A stretch of 64,000 nucleotides of DNA from Fasciola hepatica. Taxonomy: Eukaryota; Platyhelminthes; Trematoda; Plagiorchiida; Fasciolidae. A program made the position numbers and the translations under genes. This document shows, in pieces, positions 1 to 12,600 of the stretch. The stretch covers positions 5,654,501 through 5,718,500 of the forward strand of contig CANUEZ040000113.1 of the NCBI GenBank assembly GCA_948099385.1. The letters are read 5' to 3'. The number at the start of each line of letters is the position of its first letter. Positions within the stretch are counted from its first letter, which is position 1. The notes beneath the pieces are model-generated. The model was not told the DNA's origin and made no database searches. It was given only the letters and a program-made list of their open reading frames with translations.

Positions 1-1035
1 GGCATATTTCCACCGCCCAATCTTGTTCAGTTAGTGCTAGTCCTTCAAACAAGACTTGCAGTCCCTTGCAACTAAACTGACCCCAAGATGATTACTACAG
101 TATTTGAGCAATCCTTTCTTGAAGATGGATATAGTCAATCACTCGTCGCGTAATAAAGGAAGACGCTGCTCGTCCGAAAGGTCGCGAATCAAGGTGGTAA
201 GTGATTTTACCAAGACATTTCCACCTGGTTTGGAAAGAAGTGGGGGAGTTCTTCGGGATCGACCGCTTGTCCACGCTTTAGTAATCCAATGATCGGTCCT
301 ACTTCCACTTCAGATGGGCGCTCAAGTGAAACGCCCGAAGGCGCTCCTGATGACCGGCCTGCATGAGAGTACGCACGCTAAAGGAGCCGAGATTCAGAGG
401 CTGAGGAGGCATGGGAAAATGTGAGTTACAAGACAGGATTATTCCCGACACTAATTGACAATGAACGACTGCAGATATGGGGCGTGTTATCATTGTGAAA
501 GTTATGGGTGGATAGATGGGGCAAAGAGTGATGGTTGGAACAGAAGACAGGGGTTGAGTAAGAGGAAGGGAACTCTGAGCAGTAGCCCACTTATCTATTA
601 CTACCCACCCAGCTCGATGCAATGGGCAGTGCGGTCCTGGTTACCTTGCGCGATGACTGATGCGGTATAGATTTTTTGATATTCGTGCAGTTCATCGGAG
701 ATATTGGACGGGTACTGCTGAGGTGTCCAGCCACTAAAGAGGAGGACGATTAGGTTCTTATCCAAAGCTTTTTAATGAGAACCTGTCCGCAAGACAGCGA
801 GTATTAGCCGGATGGGAGCCCATCTGCTCGGATCAGTTATTCTTCCACTGATTTTACCGACTGAGTTGCGAGTTCGAATCGACCCCCAACTTTGAGGAGC
901 AGAAGGCTGCTTCGTCAGTTGTATGCTCATTGACCCTCCAGGTATGGCTGAATCTTCAGCTTGAGGTAAGCCATCCTGTGTAGCTCGTTGGGCCTCTGAG
1001 GCTCTTAAGCGATCATACCACGTCAAGGTGCAGTT
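1..1035 (-). mobile_element. RTE LINE copy with internal deletion
   Basis: Read on the - strand, 1035 to about 350 matches the 5' UTR and start of the RTE element at 13736 (opening ACTGCACCTTGACGTG, later the SFNVRTLMQ-type endonuclease start). At about 345 it jumps to the reverse-transcriptase region (SLERPSEVEVGPIIGLLK) and runs off the window start. Roughly 1.3 kb of endonuclease and linker is missing compared with the copy at 13736. Stops and frameshifts are present. Confidence 0.75.
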
Positions 1036-1110
1036 TCAATGCGACGCAGTAGTTCATAGCTTTTACCTACCAAGTCGGAGGTCAGAGGTTCGAATTCTAC
1101 CACTGCCGAT
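1036..1110 (+). repeat. tRNA-like SINE head
   Basis: GGTTCGAATTC at about 1088 matches a Pol III B box, set in a tRNA-like context (TACCTACCAAGTCGGAGGTC upstream). It abuts the 5' end of the RTE copy. The A box is degenerate. Confidence 0.4.
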
Positions 1111-1178
1111 CATTTTGTCAGTGGACAGTAAGAGGATATTGGCAGACACGTCGTCTGTAGACTGCTTGGTTCAGTTAA

Positions 1179-1436
1179 CAGGCAGCAGGCCGTCGTCTGT
1201 CCAGAAGGTTGGCAAGGTCAGATACAGTGAAGCAGACAGCACTTGAACGGCTGTACAGAATCGGCGTTCGTACACCGATGGCACTGGTCGAATCTGATGC
1301 GAACGCGCTATCAGCAATACTCATGGTTGGGCTTTTTGCTTTGGGTATACGACGTGAATCGTTAGAAGAAATGCTAAATTCATCAGGCCAAGGTGTTAAA
1401 GACTTGGATATACCAAGAGATTCACTCAGTGATTAG
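1179..1436 (+). other. Unidentified 85-codon open frame
   Basis: Open from after a TAA at 1176 to TAG at 1434, without a clear ATG at its start. It has an ordinary amino-acid mix with a hydrophobic centre (AILMVGLFALGI) and an acidic/Ser end. The composition looks coding, unlike the chance frames around it. I do not recognise the family. It could be an exon, a retroelement fragment or an endogenised sequence; a direct repeat CGTCGTCTGT (1151 and 1191) lies beside it. Confidence 0.3.
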
Positions 1437-1654
1437 AGAGATTGGGAGACACGCTGGCGGATCGAAACCAGCGGCATCTTTTTGTTCACACTATCCTTTT
1501 ATCTAACTGATACCGTGTGGTTTCCTCTTAGCTACTTTCATGAATATATTATGATTCATCGTACGTGCGAACGTCTAACTCACCATTGAAAGCGATGGAA
1601 CTCCTGTGCATTTGTTTCATATTTATTAGGAGCCATCATCAGTGCACATCCACC

Positions 1655-1735
1655 GACCATTCACTGGGACTCGAACCTGGGATGAAACATCTTGAATTGA
1701 ACATCCAATCACCAGGCCATCCGGGCTGGCTGTCT
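1655..1735 (-). repeat. tRNA-like SINE head
   Basis: Reverse complement holds a near-perfect B box, AGGTTCGAGTCCCAG, and an upstream GATGGCCTGGT A-box-like segment. The acceptor stem does not pair, so it is a pseudo-tRNA or SINE head. Confidence 0.4.
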
Positions 1736-1739
1736 ACGG

Positions 1740-2430
1740 TTCATTGAACTTACACATTACATGATATAACCTCCTACCACTCACACTCGTATTTCCATAA
1801 ACTCTGTATTTTGGTTTTTGATTAAGATTCTTGCGGGGAAACGGTCAAGTCTGGCTCTCATAACTGTCTCTCGTTGTTCACATGCTTTGATATGACAATT
1901 ATTCCGCTTTACAAATCGCACTCAGTTATGGGCCTGATGCACTATGGGTTAGGCTGGGATACCATGTTTGCCCCATAGCCATATCCTTCCATAATTCGGC
2001 GGCGATGTCATCCAAGAGCGCAATTATTCCCTCTAGAAAGAATAGCCTTCCCCTAGGAAATCCTACATCAATGTTTGTTTGCAATGCCTGCTAGTACATT
2101 CAGCCTACCTGATATCTCGAAAATGTATCCGGTTCCGTTAAGATTGCTCACCCTCGTGTGTTCTGGATGACCGGCATCAGATTTTGTGCATGTTCGAGAC
2201 ATAGTCCCCACCCACCCTGTTGTCTTAATATAATCAAGAGATAGAACGATAAAACTTCTCCTGTTCGCATCACTTTGTAAGTAGACGTTTTGGGGCAGTT
2301 ACTAGATTTCTCCCAATAATAACAATAATAAATTGTTTTCCGATTTCGTCGTGTACCAATAAACGCTCTGATGTCACGATGTAATGCATCGTGCAGACGG
2401 AATAATTTGCCTTTCTTTTCCCTGCTTCAG
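1740..2430. other. No gene recognised
   Basis: Intron or upstream sequence before the first visible zinc-finger exon. Only short chance frames, with no repeat family I can name. Confidence 0.4.
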
Positions 2431-2577
2431 CCGAATTGTGACGGGCAGTCAGCAACAACTGTCGAGGATCAGTCAGCCGACAACGTGCTAAAACGGTGGG
2501 TCTGTAATCTCTGTGGTGACCAGTTCGGTTCGTATTTACGTCTCCGAGGTCATATGATGCAACACAAAGATCGTCGA
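2431..2577 (+). CDS. Zinc-finger gene exon encoding a C2H2 finger
   Basis: Preceded by a pyrimidine tract and CAG, followed by the donor GTAAGT. Phase 0 at both ends, 49 codons. It contains a complete finger, C-x2-C-x12-H-x3-H (CNLC to HMMQH), ending in KDRR. Confidence 0.7.
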
Positions 2578-5500
2578 GTAAGTTCTTTTCGCCTGTTAGT
2601 TCGCTCCAGTTTATCATCCCACAGTCGCTAAACGGCTTCAGGGCTGGGTAGTAAGATTGTTCCTCAGGCTCATTGGACGTGACTACGATAAGGGATAAAA
2701 TCGAATGAAAGGTGTCTATAGGTCTGACATGACTTTCGAAAAATAGAGTGTGCGGAGTTACGGATGACTGCCGTCGTTTGATGACCTTCACTGGACACAA
2801 CATTGCTACTAGCAACGCACCATTTCTGGCTGGTGTTGGGCGAGCGGTCCAATTATTTGATTATCAAATGTGAGGCAGGTGATTCTAATCCGGGCCCACC
2901 CCCAGGCAACTTTGATTGTATTGTATATATCAGCTTGAGCATACTCGTACAACGCTTTACACCTAAAAATGCCGCCAAGATAAAGTTATGGAGCAAAATA
3001 AGATTTTATTTCAGACAGAATGGCATCCTTATCTGTTAGGACACGTGCTAGGAACGAAACAGCGCAGTTCCTGTACAAAGACAATCTACAGGGAAGCAGT
3101 TTACACCTACACCGGATCGATGCGTGGGACTGACGAAGAGTAAGATCAAAAGGCAGTGGATGCAAAGTATCAGAAAGGATTTTCTGCGCAAACGCAATAA
3201 ATGCTGTGATGTGGCTAGTGCATAGCTTCAAGATTACGTCAGTTAAAGTTATACCAGAGACAAAAGTACTGATACGTGAGCCTCTGCAAAGAGTGATGAA
3301 ATCTTTTTTCAGTAATCCTGCTAAAATGACAGGAGAACAATGAAAGTGGAAATGACGGACTGTGGAGCACTAAATTGCCGTAGTTTTCTGATTTAAAACG
3401 AAAAGCAACGCAGTTTTCCCACTGTGACTTCAGTGTGCAAAGACCAATGCAGATTGGGCTGCAGCGTAACATCAGGACATTTCGCGTGGCTCATACGTGC
3501 GACGAGAGTAGAATTAATGGTGGAATTGCCTTCAATAAGCCGAGAACGAGTGGGGGAAAATAAACAGTTCATACTTGTTACTGTTCAACAGAAGAGCCGA
3601 TTGATTAGTGTTCTGAATATGTAGAACACTTACCGTGAATCCGTCGAGTTCGTATCTGTTTCAGGCTGACTTAGCCAAACCAACGTCATCAGCATACTTA
3701 AAGATGCTACCTGGGCGGGCGACAGGCAAATCACGGAGAAGGAGCTACACCTTCAAGTACTTCACCACCGCTTAAGAGACGTTCGGAGACTCTTCAGCCT
3801 ACTTCGGTGCATTATGATCTTCCAGAGAAGTAGTCTATCAATCAGTTTAGTAAATATACGGGGCATCAAAGAGATTCTACATTTTTGTAGAAGAAGCGAT
3901 CGTGGAACACTTTTAAAGGCCGATATGTAGCCGAGAGGAGCTGGCATCGTTGAGGGATTTAGAAATATAGTTCAAAATGGACGCTACCACGTCAACTGCA
4001 GAGCGCTTTGGTTTGTACGTAACTTTTAACTGGTCGGTTGGGCTTCTCACGATGGTTTGAAGACCACGCAGCACATTACGCTCAGCAAGTTTCAATGCTG
4101 ACAAAAAAGGTAGAGCTATTGGTTGTTACTTTTTGGGTCCCGTCTGGCAATGCAATTGCCTAAGTATAGGGATAAGTGCAACAGGGCGCCAACAATTGTG
4201 AATGGAATGTGATTCTGGTGAACTGCTCATTGCCGAAATCATTGGGTCACATAGAGAGCCGGACCCGTGTCCAAATACCTTCGTTGGTAGACTGTCTGAA
4301 CCAATTGACCTGGTTATCCTTTTTGTTTAGGTAACTGTCCTTCGGACTACACCTTTCACCCACAAACTTCAGGTCATCCGACAAACCTGAACTCGGAACC
4401 ACCAGGCTCGAGTTTCGCTCTTGTTATAGCTCATCAGTGGTGCATATTTTCTGCCACACCCAGGCTTTGAACCCGGGTCCTCTGTTGATTTGAATAACTT
4501 GAGAACCTTCGTGGTTGATACCTCTTGAAATTCAGACGAGACAGACAACGGAAAAATGGGAAATGGGTCGTCTGATTGTCGGAGAAATTGGACACTGAGA
4601 CAGCCTACGTCTACATTCACCTTCAGGGTTTTTCACATCTGATCGCAGAGAAGCTTGATTCCACGCCACCTGTGTTTGATATTCTGAGAGTTTAGGATTT
4701 GTCTGGAAAGGTTGGCATCAAGGCGTGTAATCTCAGATTTTACCAAAAAAGACAATCAACGGACATCAGAGTTGTTTTGCATCTTGTAGGCTGATTCCTT
4801 CCTCCAGCGTAGCTGCTTCAGATGTGGAGAAACCACTCTTCCATACTGGAGTAAAACAGTTTCCATGGAACAGCAAGTATTACAAATCAGTCCAATCACT
4901 TCCATTGTAAAACCTGCAGAAAAATATGGAAGTGAACAGTTTTCTAACTACGACATAGCAACAGACGATGAGCGGTTAGGGAGTAATATACTCACTGTGG
5001 AAGTGGTTCTTTGCTCTAAGCGTATCTGTTTGAAATGTGTGCAGTAAATGACCACGGTGAGAATATATTTCAGGTCTAAGATGTAGTATGTAGTGATCAC
5101 TGGTGCTAATGGGTGCACTTAGCCTGACGGAGAAAATTTAAGTGGTTGGTCAGGATATGGTCTAACTGGGAGTCACCACGAGTCGGAGTATGACAGATAT
5201 TGAGGAGATTGAAAAATTAAAGGGGAAGTGTTGGTGTGTGATTAAAGTCACCCACTATAATGTGGAGATTCTCATCAGGCATAGGCACAATGAAGGGAAC
5301 AAATCAGTCATATAAAATGTTAACTGAGGTTTGTGAGCATTATGGTGCTACGTAAATGTTTGTGATAATATCTTGACGGAAACGGGAGAATCTAGAGCGA
5401 CATGATACAGATAAAAAGTCGATGCCATCATATGAGTAGGAAAAAATAACACAAGACTTGCCGCATCACTTAGAATTGATGTAAGTGGCGACGCCGCCCC

Positions 5501-8500
5501 CTTTTTCTTGTAGTGCCCACGGTCTTGATGGAAGCAGTTGAAATCTCCAATTTGAACCTTAGTGTCATCGGTATTGTTATTCAGCCAAGTTAACTGTAAA
5601 CACACGGCACAAGTATTTATAAAGCTGCAAGCCATGAGCAGGTATGTAAGATCCGATAGCTTACTGAATAGGGAACGCGCATGATTACATTTAACACCAG
5701 AAACAGTCGTACTGCTTGGTGTTCTGCACTTATGATCAGGCTGTCAACCAATTCCTTTATGTTTCCTTGCATGATTGCTCCTGTTAAGGACTTCGGATAG
5801 TGGACACGAATTTTTGTCTGAGTGTGCTCCAATCGACTACCGACATAAAAATGGGTACTTGGAATTTTTTGTTGTGCTTGAAGCTTAGGCTGTGAGAGGC
5901 CTCGGAAGTTACCATCGTACAAAGCGTAACTGATCTTGGCATCTTTTGTGGAATCTAGTAGGCAAATGTAAAGACTGATTAGATACCGATCGAGTCCCCG
6001 GTTTGTGTCAGGTGTACAACAATCCATGTTGCCAACCTTTTGTTGGCCAATGCATTTTATGGTCACAACGATGATGAATTGTCTACTAACTTAGCAGAAA
6101 AGCGGTAGATACTTTATCGTGATGGCCAGTCATATTGTAACGGGGAATGCTGGGGCAAGGGAATGACATGAATATCGAGGCGAACGGACGAACCAAACGA
6201 GGGCCACGGACAAAAGAACACACGGCGAGTACGTCGGACGCGTCCCGAAGCAGACAAAAGGAGACATACGGACTACCAGAGGGGAAGCAGCGGAATCTCC
6301 GGCAATCAGCAAGATAGCCCAGGTGAGGGGCTGCCGATCGAGCCGTCAACTAAGACAATCGGACGAACCGAAGAAAAATGACGCCCAAGCTATCGGCCAC
6401 GGGCAACTGGCCAGAACGCAGCCGAAGCGCTCAAGCAGCGGCCATAGCAATGTTGGTGCCGTGCGGTCTGGAAAGGGGCATATATAAACGATTGTGTGTT
6501 TCATGACTTGACTTGTTTGGCCGTTGAAATACAAGTATCCTGCCGTATGTTGTCGTCCTTGTTACAGTTTGTCTGAATCCACGTAACAAAAAATCATGAC
6601 AATGGTAGCAGTCGAAAGCTGTAAGGTAATGCTTGGAAGATACTTGATGTATATATGTGTTTGTGTGTGTGCTGGAACCACCATCAAAGAGTTTAGTTTT
6701 ACGTTAGGTCTTTTGGAATCATAAGACCTATACTCTTCGAGTCGGTATGCCCAAAGAACCATTGAGCAGTGTTGTGTCCGTTCTAAACAGTCACCTGCCA
6801 CCACACGCACACTATTAGCGGTAATCATGTTTCAGCCCTCAAGTTATTGATTAATCGATCTCGCTATGTATCGACTGATATTGCGTTATCTGAAGCAAGT
6901 GTACGCTAGCGTGTGCACGTAGTTCTGTTCACCTGCTTGCGTGCATTACTGGCCTGCCTGCTTGCTTTATTGCCGCCTAGGACCGGGTTTTGTGCCCATC
7001 TGCTTACCGATAAACATTGCAAACACTGCTTGTTATACGAATAATTCCGAACAGAACACAGGGGAAGATACATGTGATCTTTTATGTGAGTTAAGTTATT
7101 CCTGTATCGCTTTTTTCTCCTAATCACGTTGTGTTTGTCAACGGCATCCGTAGCGTTAAACTGCGGGAAAGCGTCTACGGAAAGTGAATAAACCACTGGA
7201 TAGACCGTGGAATAAGTTTATCATTGGGATCCTTGAATTTACTAGCGATGACAGTTATGCGTCACAATCAGCAAAGTTGTATATCATGTTTCACGCTCGT
7301 GTATACAGTGGGGGAGTAATATACCCATTACCACGGGAACCAACTACCCTCCCTGTCCGAGAGAACCAACAGCCATAACAAGTGCGACTTACGTTGGAGA
7401 ACCACAAGATTTTTACAGGTCAGGCATTATAACGATTCAGATGACAGCGGAATGTTGGATGTCATCAACTTGGATAGAAACCATGAGGAGTAATTAAAGT
7501 GACCACTATTTCCTATTTGTCTTCTTTGCACATTGTTCAATGTTAAATACTCTGCGTGTTCCTAATTGTTTTCCCACCATGTTTTTTGTAGGTCTATGCA
7601 TGTGTTTTCGAATCATGCTCACAAACATTCTCATCGGCCGAGGCTTTTTTGGATCACGTGATCGAACAGCATCCTAATCCGGACCAATCAGAAAATAATT
7701 CATGTCGTACATGTGGACGCCATTTTCGTGGTCAGTTCTTCACGTGATTTTCATTCTTTCCGAATGGATTGTTTGCTTACCAACTCGTTTTTTTGCTTAT
7801 GTGCTTGCTCGCAATAAATGATGCACCTATAAAATGTTCCAAGCATATAATCTCATTCATATCGGTCACTTGACTGTAGTCGGCTAGGTAGTTATTTGTA
7901 ATGTTTTTGCTATTTGTCAGTAGTAAATGAGTATTTTTCGATTCAGTGCAATCATTTATTATGCTCTGAGTGCGGCACGCTTGGTTGCTGTCTTCTAACA
8001 GAGTCCCATCGATAATTAAATCAGAATGAAAACTGCTAGTAGACGAAGAAATGGTCTGGATAAAAGTGCCATTGATCGCGATGTACGGTGAAATCTCTTT
8101 CCTCCAACATCTCACTAGGCGGGTATCATGATCTCGGTTCAGATGGCTTAGCATGCTTTGCGCGGCCTAGTTCATTGAATAAAATCTTCCTACATTTTGC
8201 CATGTCATGCTATACTATATCGTACCAGGTGCGCAACAAAAGACATTTGTCCTTTCTAGTGACCTGCCCCTTGCTTCTGTACTTTACTACACTCGACCTT
8301 TTTCTCGTTTCTTTGTTACGTTTTCGCATGAGTGCAATGGAACGAATATACCCCATTGGCTTAAAGTCCCACTGCACTATTGGAGATAACTTGCAATCAG
8401 ATCCTGAAACTTGGAGTGGCAGAGAGCCACATAAGGTCTCAATAGGTCGGGCGTGGTAATAAGCCGGACGGCAGTGGATTACTGTCTACCACCAAAGTAA

Positions 8501-9554
8501 CCGGTGATGACGGGGATTCGAACCTCGGACCTCCGAGATAGTAATCGCTCTAAACGACTCGACCTCTGCCGGTCGAACCACACTTGCTTTCAAGCCGGCG
8601 TTAGCATAGATCTAAGCACGAGGCCCGAGCATACACTAGAAGAACTGGGTCCCAGTCACCACTCGTTTCTGTGCAGTTTGGTTGGATGGTTCTGTGTATT
8701 TCAACAACCACAGACTAAAGTGTCAATGTCTGTCCGACTGATTGTAACTCTCCTGAGGCTGAAAATGAATTCTACCATGATTTATCCCAACTGCTCCATA
8801 ACATGGGCTCTACGGACATAAGGGTTGTGGCTCGCGATTTCGATGCTCAAGCAGGAGCTCTGAACAAAGCGGAGGCTGATTTACCCTTTCAGCCAGTCGA
8901 ACTGATGATGATAATTGACTAATTTAACTATTTTCTGACCACAGATTACTCTTAACGAGTTTGCCTCCACCCTCAGTATGACCGGCGGTGGGTGTCTCAG
9001 GCTCCGAAATGGCTACTCGTTATGAACTTCTCTGGAAAGCTCCCAAATGACCGTGGGTCTGCCATAGCCTCTGCTGAGGAAGTCCTACTCACCGCCTTTT
9101 TGTGACGGATGTGTTCCGACTGAAGTGAGACGACAAAGGAAAATGCCCGGCGCTCTCAACGGGGTTGACTGACTAATAATCATTCTAGGAGAGATGGCTA
9201 AACCGTGATTCCAAACCAATCACAGGTGGCGTATGAGGTGTACAGCATTATGCTCATCTGTGGCGGAGAGGTGCACTGGGCACCCAGGATGTTTGGCCTC
9301 ATCCTAAGGGCGTATGAACTGGGCATTCAGTCATCGGCCTCAGTGGGTTACGGACTCCACGCTTCGTCCCACTGCCTTGTGAGTTAAGCTTTGGATAGCT
9401 AAAGGCTCCGGTTGTGGATCCCTAAGAATACCACCTGTTTTGGCTTGGGCAACCTGACAGTATTGGGCCCGCAAACAAACTCGGACTATCCACCCCTTCC
9501 TCCCCGATTGTACCATGTTTTGTTTGTCACACAGTCTGAAATCAGGCGAGTTTG

Positions 9555-9616
<62 letters not shown>

Positions 9617-12600
9617 GTTCAGATTTCTCGTTTAAAAAACGATATCGACTCATCTCGCGTCCTTCTGCGCGCTCACAGCGTTATACTCACATAGGCTACT
9701 ATATGTCCCTCGGTGTCCGCTGACGCGAGCCGATTCATGACTCTCTCGTTTTGGTGCATGTCTGTCGACTCGAACCACACTGTTGTCCACGCGAGTTTCT
9801 GCCCGCATCTCGCTGGTATATGAACCAGGCGCAAGTCAGCCGTCCAGCTCAGCTGCTGCTTGACAAAGACCCTTGAACAGTTTTCGAAACAGAATTATTC
9901 ACCAGGTTATCGACTTCCACCGACGGCCATGTTGATGGTAGACTAATCAATTGTTGCCCGGCTCGTTACCACACCTTACCTATTGGAACTTTTTGCGGTT
10001 CTCTACTGCACGTTTCATAGCCAGATTGCTGACTACCTCTAATGGCGCAGTGGGCCTTCGAGGCTATCAGATACACTCCTTCCACTGCACTCATGCACAT
10101 GTGTGTAAAAAAGGATACCCAGGACCCGGACGAAGGTTCAATCCAGTTTGAGAAGGCCCTGTTTAAGACTGACAATGCTCCCCAAGGCCCCAGGACCAGA
10201 CACACAGAAACGATTGATATCTGCATCGTCCGGATTTCGAATATGAAGACACTCGGAGGTGTTTTAGAGGCCAGCAAATTCGGAGCCTGTGGGGTGACTG
10301 CAAACAGTGTTGGATTGCGAAGTGTAAGTTGATGTAAGGGGCTGTTGCAGTCGGCAAAAGCTGAAACCTCTGATCAGAGGTGATCGCCCACGAAAGCCAG
10401 GCCTCAGCGAACTGATCAAATAAGCTAATGGCTTACTAGTTCAGAATGCGGAGCGGCGTCTGAAACGCTTGGCGGAGCATTTCGAGGGACAGTTTAACTG
10501 GTATGTGTTGAATAGCACAATGGACGGAATTCTAAACGTAGATACCGGTCCTCCGTCGGAAGCGGAGATCAGAGGGAAATAAGCCATTCTCAACGACACA
10601 AAGCTGCTTGATCAGATGAGCGTCCTCCCTTTGTTTTAAAGACTTTTACCCGGTATTGACTATGAAGTTCTCAAAACTCCTCGGTTTACTCTGGGCGAGG
10701 AAAGATACTCCAAAAAATTGGCTTGAATCGGTAATCGTTTTACAAACTCCACAGGGGAACAAGTCTGGTTAGCATCACATCCAAACTGCTCACTGGTAGT
10801 GTTATCTGCCGCTTGTCTAACGCTCTCGAACAGTGCTCGCACGGGAATCAAGCCGTGTTTAGACTGAGTCGAGGTTGTGTTGGTTACGTATTCACTCTTC
10901 GACAAATATTAGAACATAGGCACACCTTTCATTGGCCCACCATATTTTGTTATTTGATCTGAAAGCGGCGTCCAACTCGGTAGTCCTCAGTTCTCCCATC
11001 CTGCTTTTTATTGAAGAGTGGACCAGAAAATTTATTTCTGTCATCATAGTCGAAACCGGCTTCTGTCTGACAGTGGTCGTTCATCGGAGTTCACCATGAG
11101 CGGTGTGCGTCAGGGTTCTCCTTTCTCTCATTTGTAATGGACGTGGTCCTAAAGACATTTTCATAATGTTAGGATGGTGGAAAAGTTTTAGACCTTGGAT
11201 ATGCGTTGCATTTTTATCCTTTATACCGAGTCAACTTTCCACGTCCCACAAGCAACACTGTTCTATGGCTTCATTCTCTTTGCAAACCAATAATCGATAG
11301 TGATCAACGTATCACAGTCATCGGCTCAGTCTATCTTTCTTGTGGGAGGTAATCCCACGCGTATGGCCTATAGTGGTTTTGTGTGGTTCACCACCGAAGT
11401 CACGGAATTGCGGCTCCTGGTATGCTCCATAGTTCATACTTTTGGATCCACTTCTGTTTTTGCCCTAATTTTATTCGAAGGAGGAAAATCACAAGTATCC
11501 GTTGAACTATTTTTGGTTTTTGGACCTCGGCTGTATTAACCAAATCAGTTGCTGAGGTTGACACTGAGCAGTGTTTTTCACATGAATGTGAGTGCGACTC
11601 GATCGCTGTTTTATAGAACATGTGTTTGCTCCATCCCTCGTGGTGGGATTCGTGCCGAATTTCGTTCACCCTCAGACTAAGATGACAGTATCGCCCAGTC
11701 TTCAAGTTGCAGGTAAAAAGAACCTGCTATTGTTATTATTATAGATATCACCACAGATCATTGCCATTATCACAGTGTTGTATTCGTCCTGTAGATGTTA
11801 CACAGAACATTCAACACTGGCTTCCGCGACGTCGTGGTTTACCGTTTCGATGTGGCCCTCAATCTCAGCTCTCTCGTAAAATTAGTGGATTCCAAGTCGA
11901 TTCCAATAGGGCGTATCAGCGTATTCCAATCCGGATGAATACAGTCAATACTTATCAAGCTCAGCCGATGAAATCCATTCTTTCTCCTCGCAGTCGACAT
12001 CGGCGCCGTCGTTTCTGCTCTCTACAGTCTACCGCATTACGACTGGATCGCACGGTCCGACCGACACGTGCTGTCAAAACGCACATCCGATTGCTCACAC
12101 TTCAACGACCACACACAGCTCATGGGAGTCAAGTGTACCGGTGAGTTGATGTAACCAGATTGTTCCCCCGATTTGTCCCATTATGAACGTTTCCTCACTG
12201 TCCGATTTTTTTCCACTGAGTCACAACAATGTTTGCAACTTAAATAAAATCTAGTCATATCTGGAATGTTCTTTTTGCCCATTCGAACATCCGGAGCGTT
12301 ACAAATTTCTTTTCCATTCCCCAGGAAACAGTTCAAGTAAATGTTTTGTGCATCCCGAGGAGTGAGTATTCAATCCGACCGAATGTTTAATATATCCACC
12401 GCCCAATACATTTATGTGATTGTTGTTACTTTGTCTGTTACAAACAATGGCTTTGCAAAAAAATTAATTTGTCAATGGTCACTTCATCTTTTTACTCTTG
12501 TAGTGGTTTGTAAAATTGCCTTGATTATTACTCTTCCAGCTGTCCCCTTTGTCCTCGAAACTGTCGTACATTGAACCGACTTCGTCAGCACTTGACCAGT

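Larger units (their letters stand above)
2986..6075 (-). mobile_element. CR1-like LINE relic (endonuclease + RT), interrupted by a SINE
   Basis: On the - strand, fragments appear in LINE order. The endonuclease part (about 6075-4640) has TWLNNNTDD, VQIGDFNCFHQDRG, VGDFN and TRGDSQLDHILTNH. After a SINE insertion, reverse transcriptase shows KPKRSAVDVVASILNYISK, SAFKSVPRSLLLQK and FKYADDVGLAKS (catalytic YADD, about 3670-3710). A thumb segment KLR..SF.IRKLRQFS and a C-terminal LPCR...FLARVLTDKDAIL close it near 2990. Many frameshifts and stops: inactive. EN type, YADD context and C-terminus fit the CR1 clade. Confidence 0.7.

Noticed and set aside
9557..9612. TA run as a regulatory or origin-like element
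   Set aside because: It is best explained as a microsatellite grown from the tail of the RTE-derived repeat.
9868..9905. CTTGACAAAGACC...CGAAACAG as a further hammerhead-like copy
   Set aside because: The core and stem pairings are too poor to support it.
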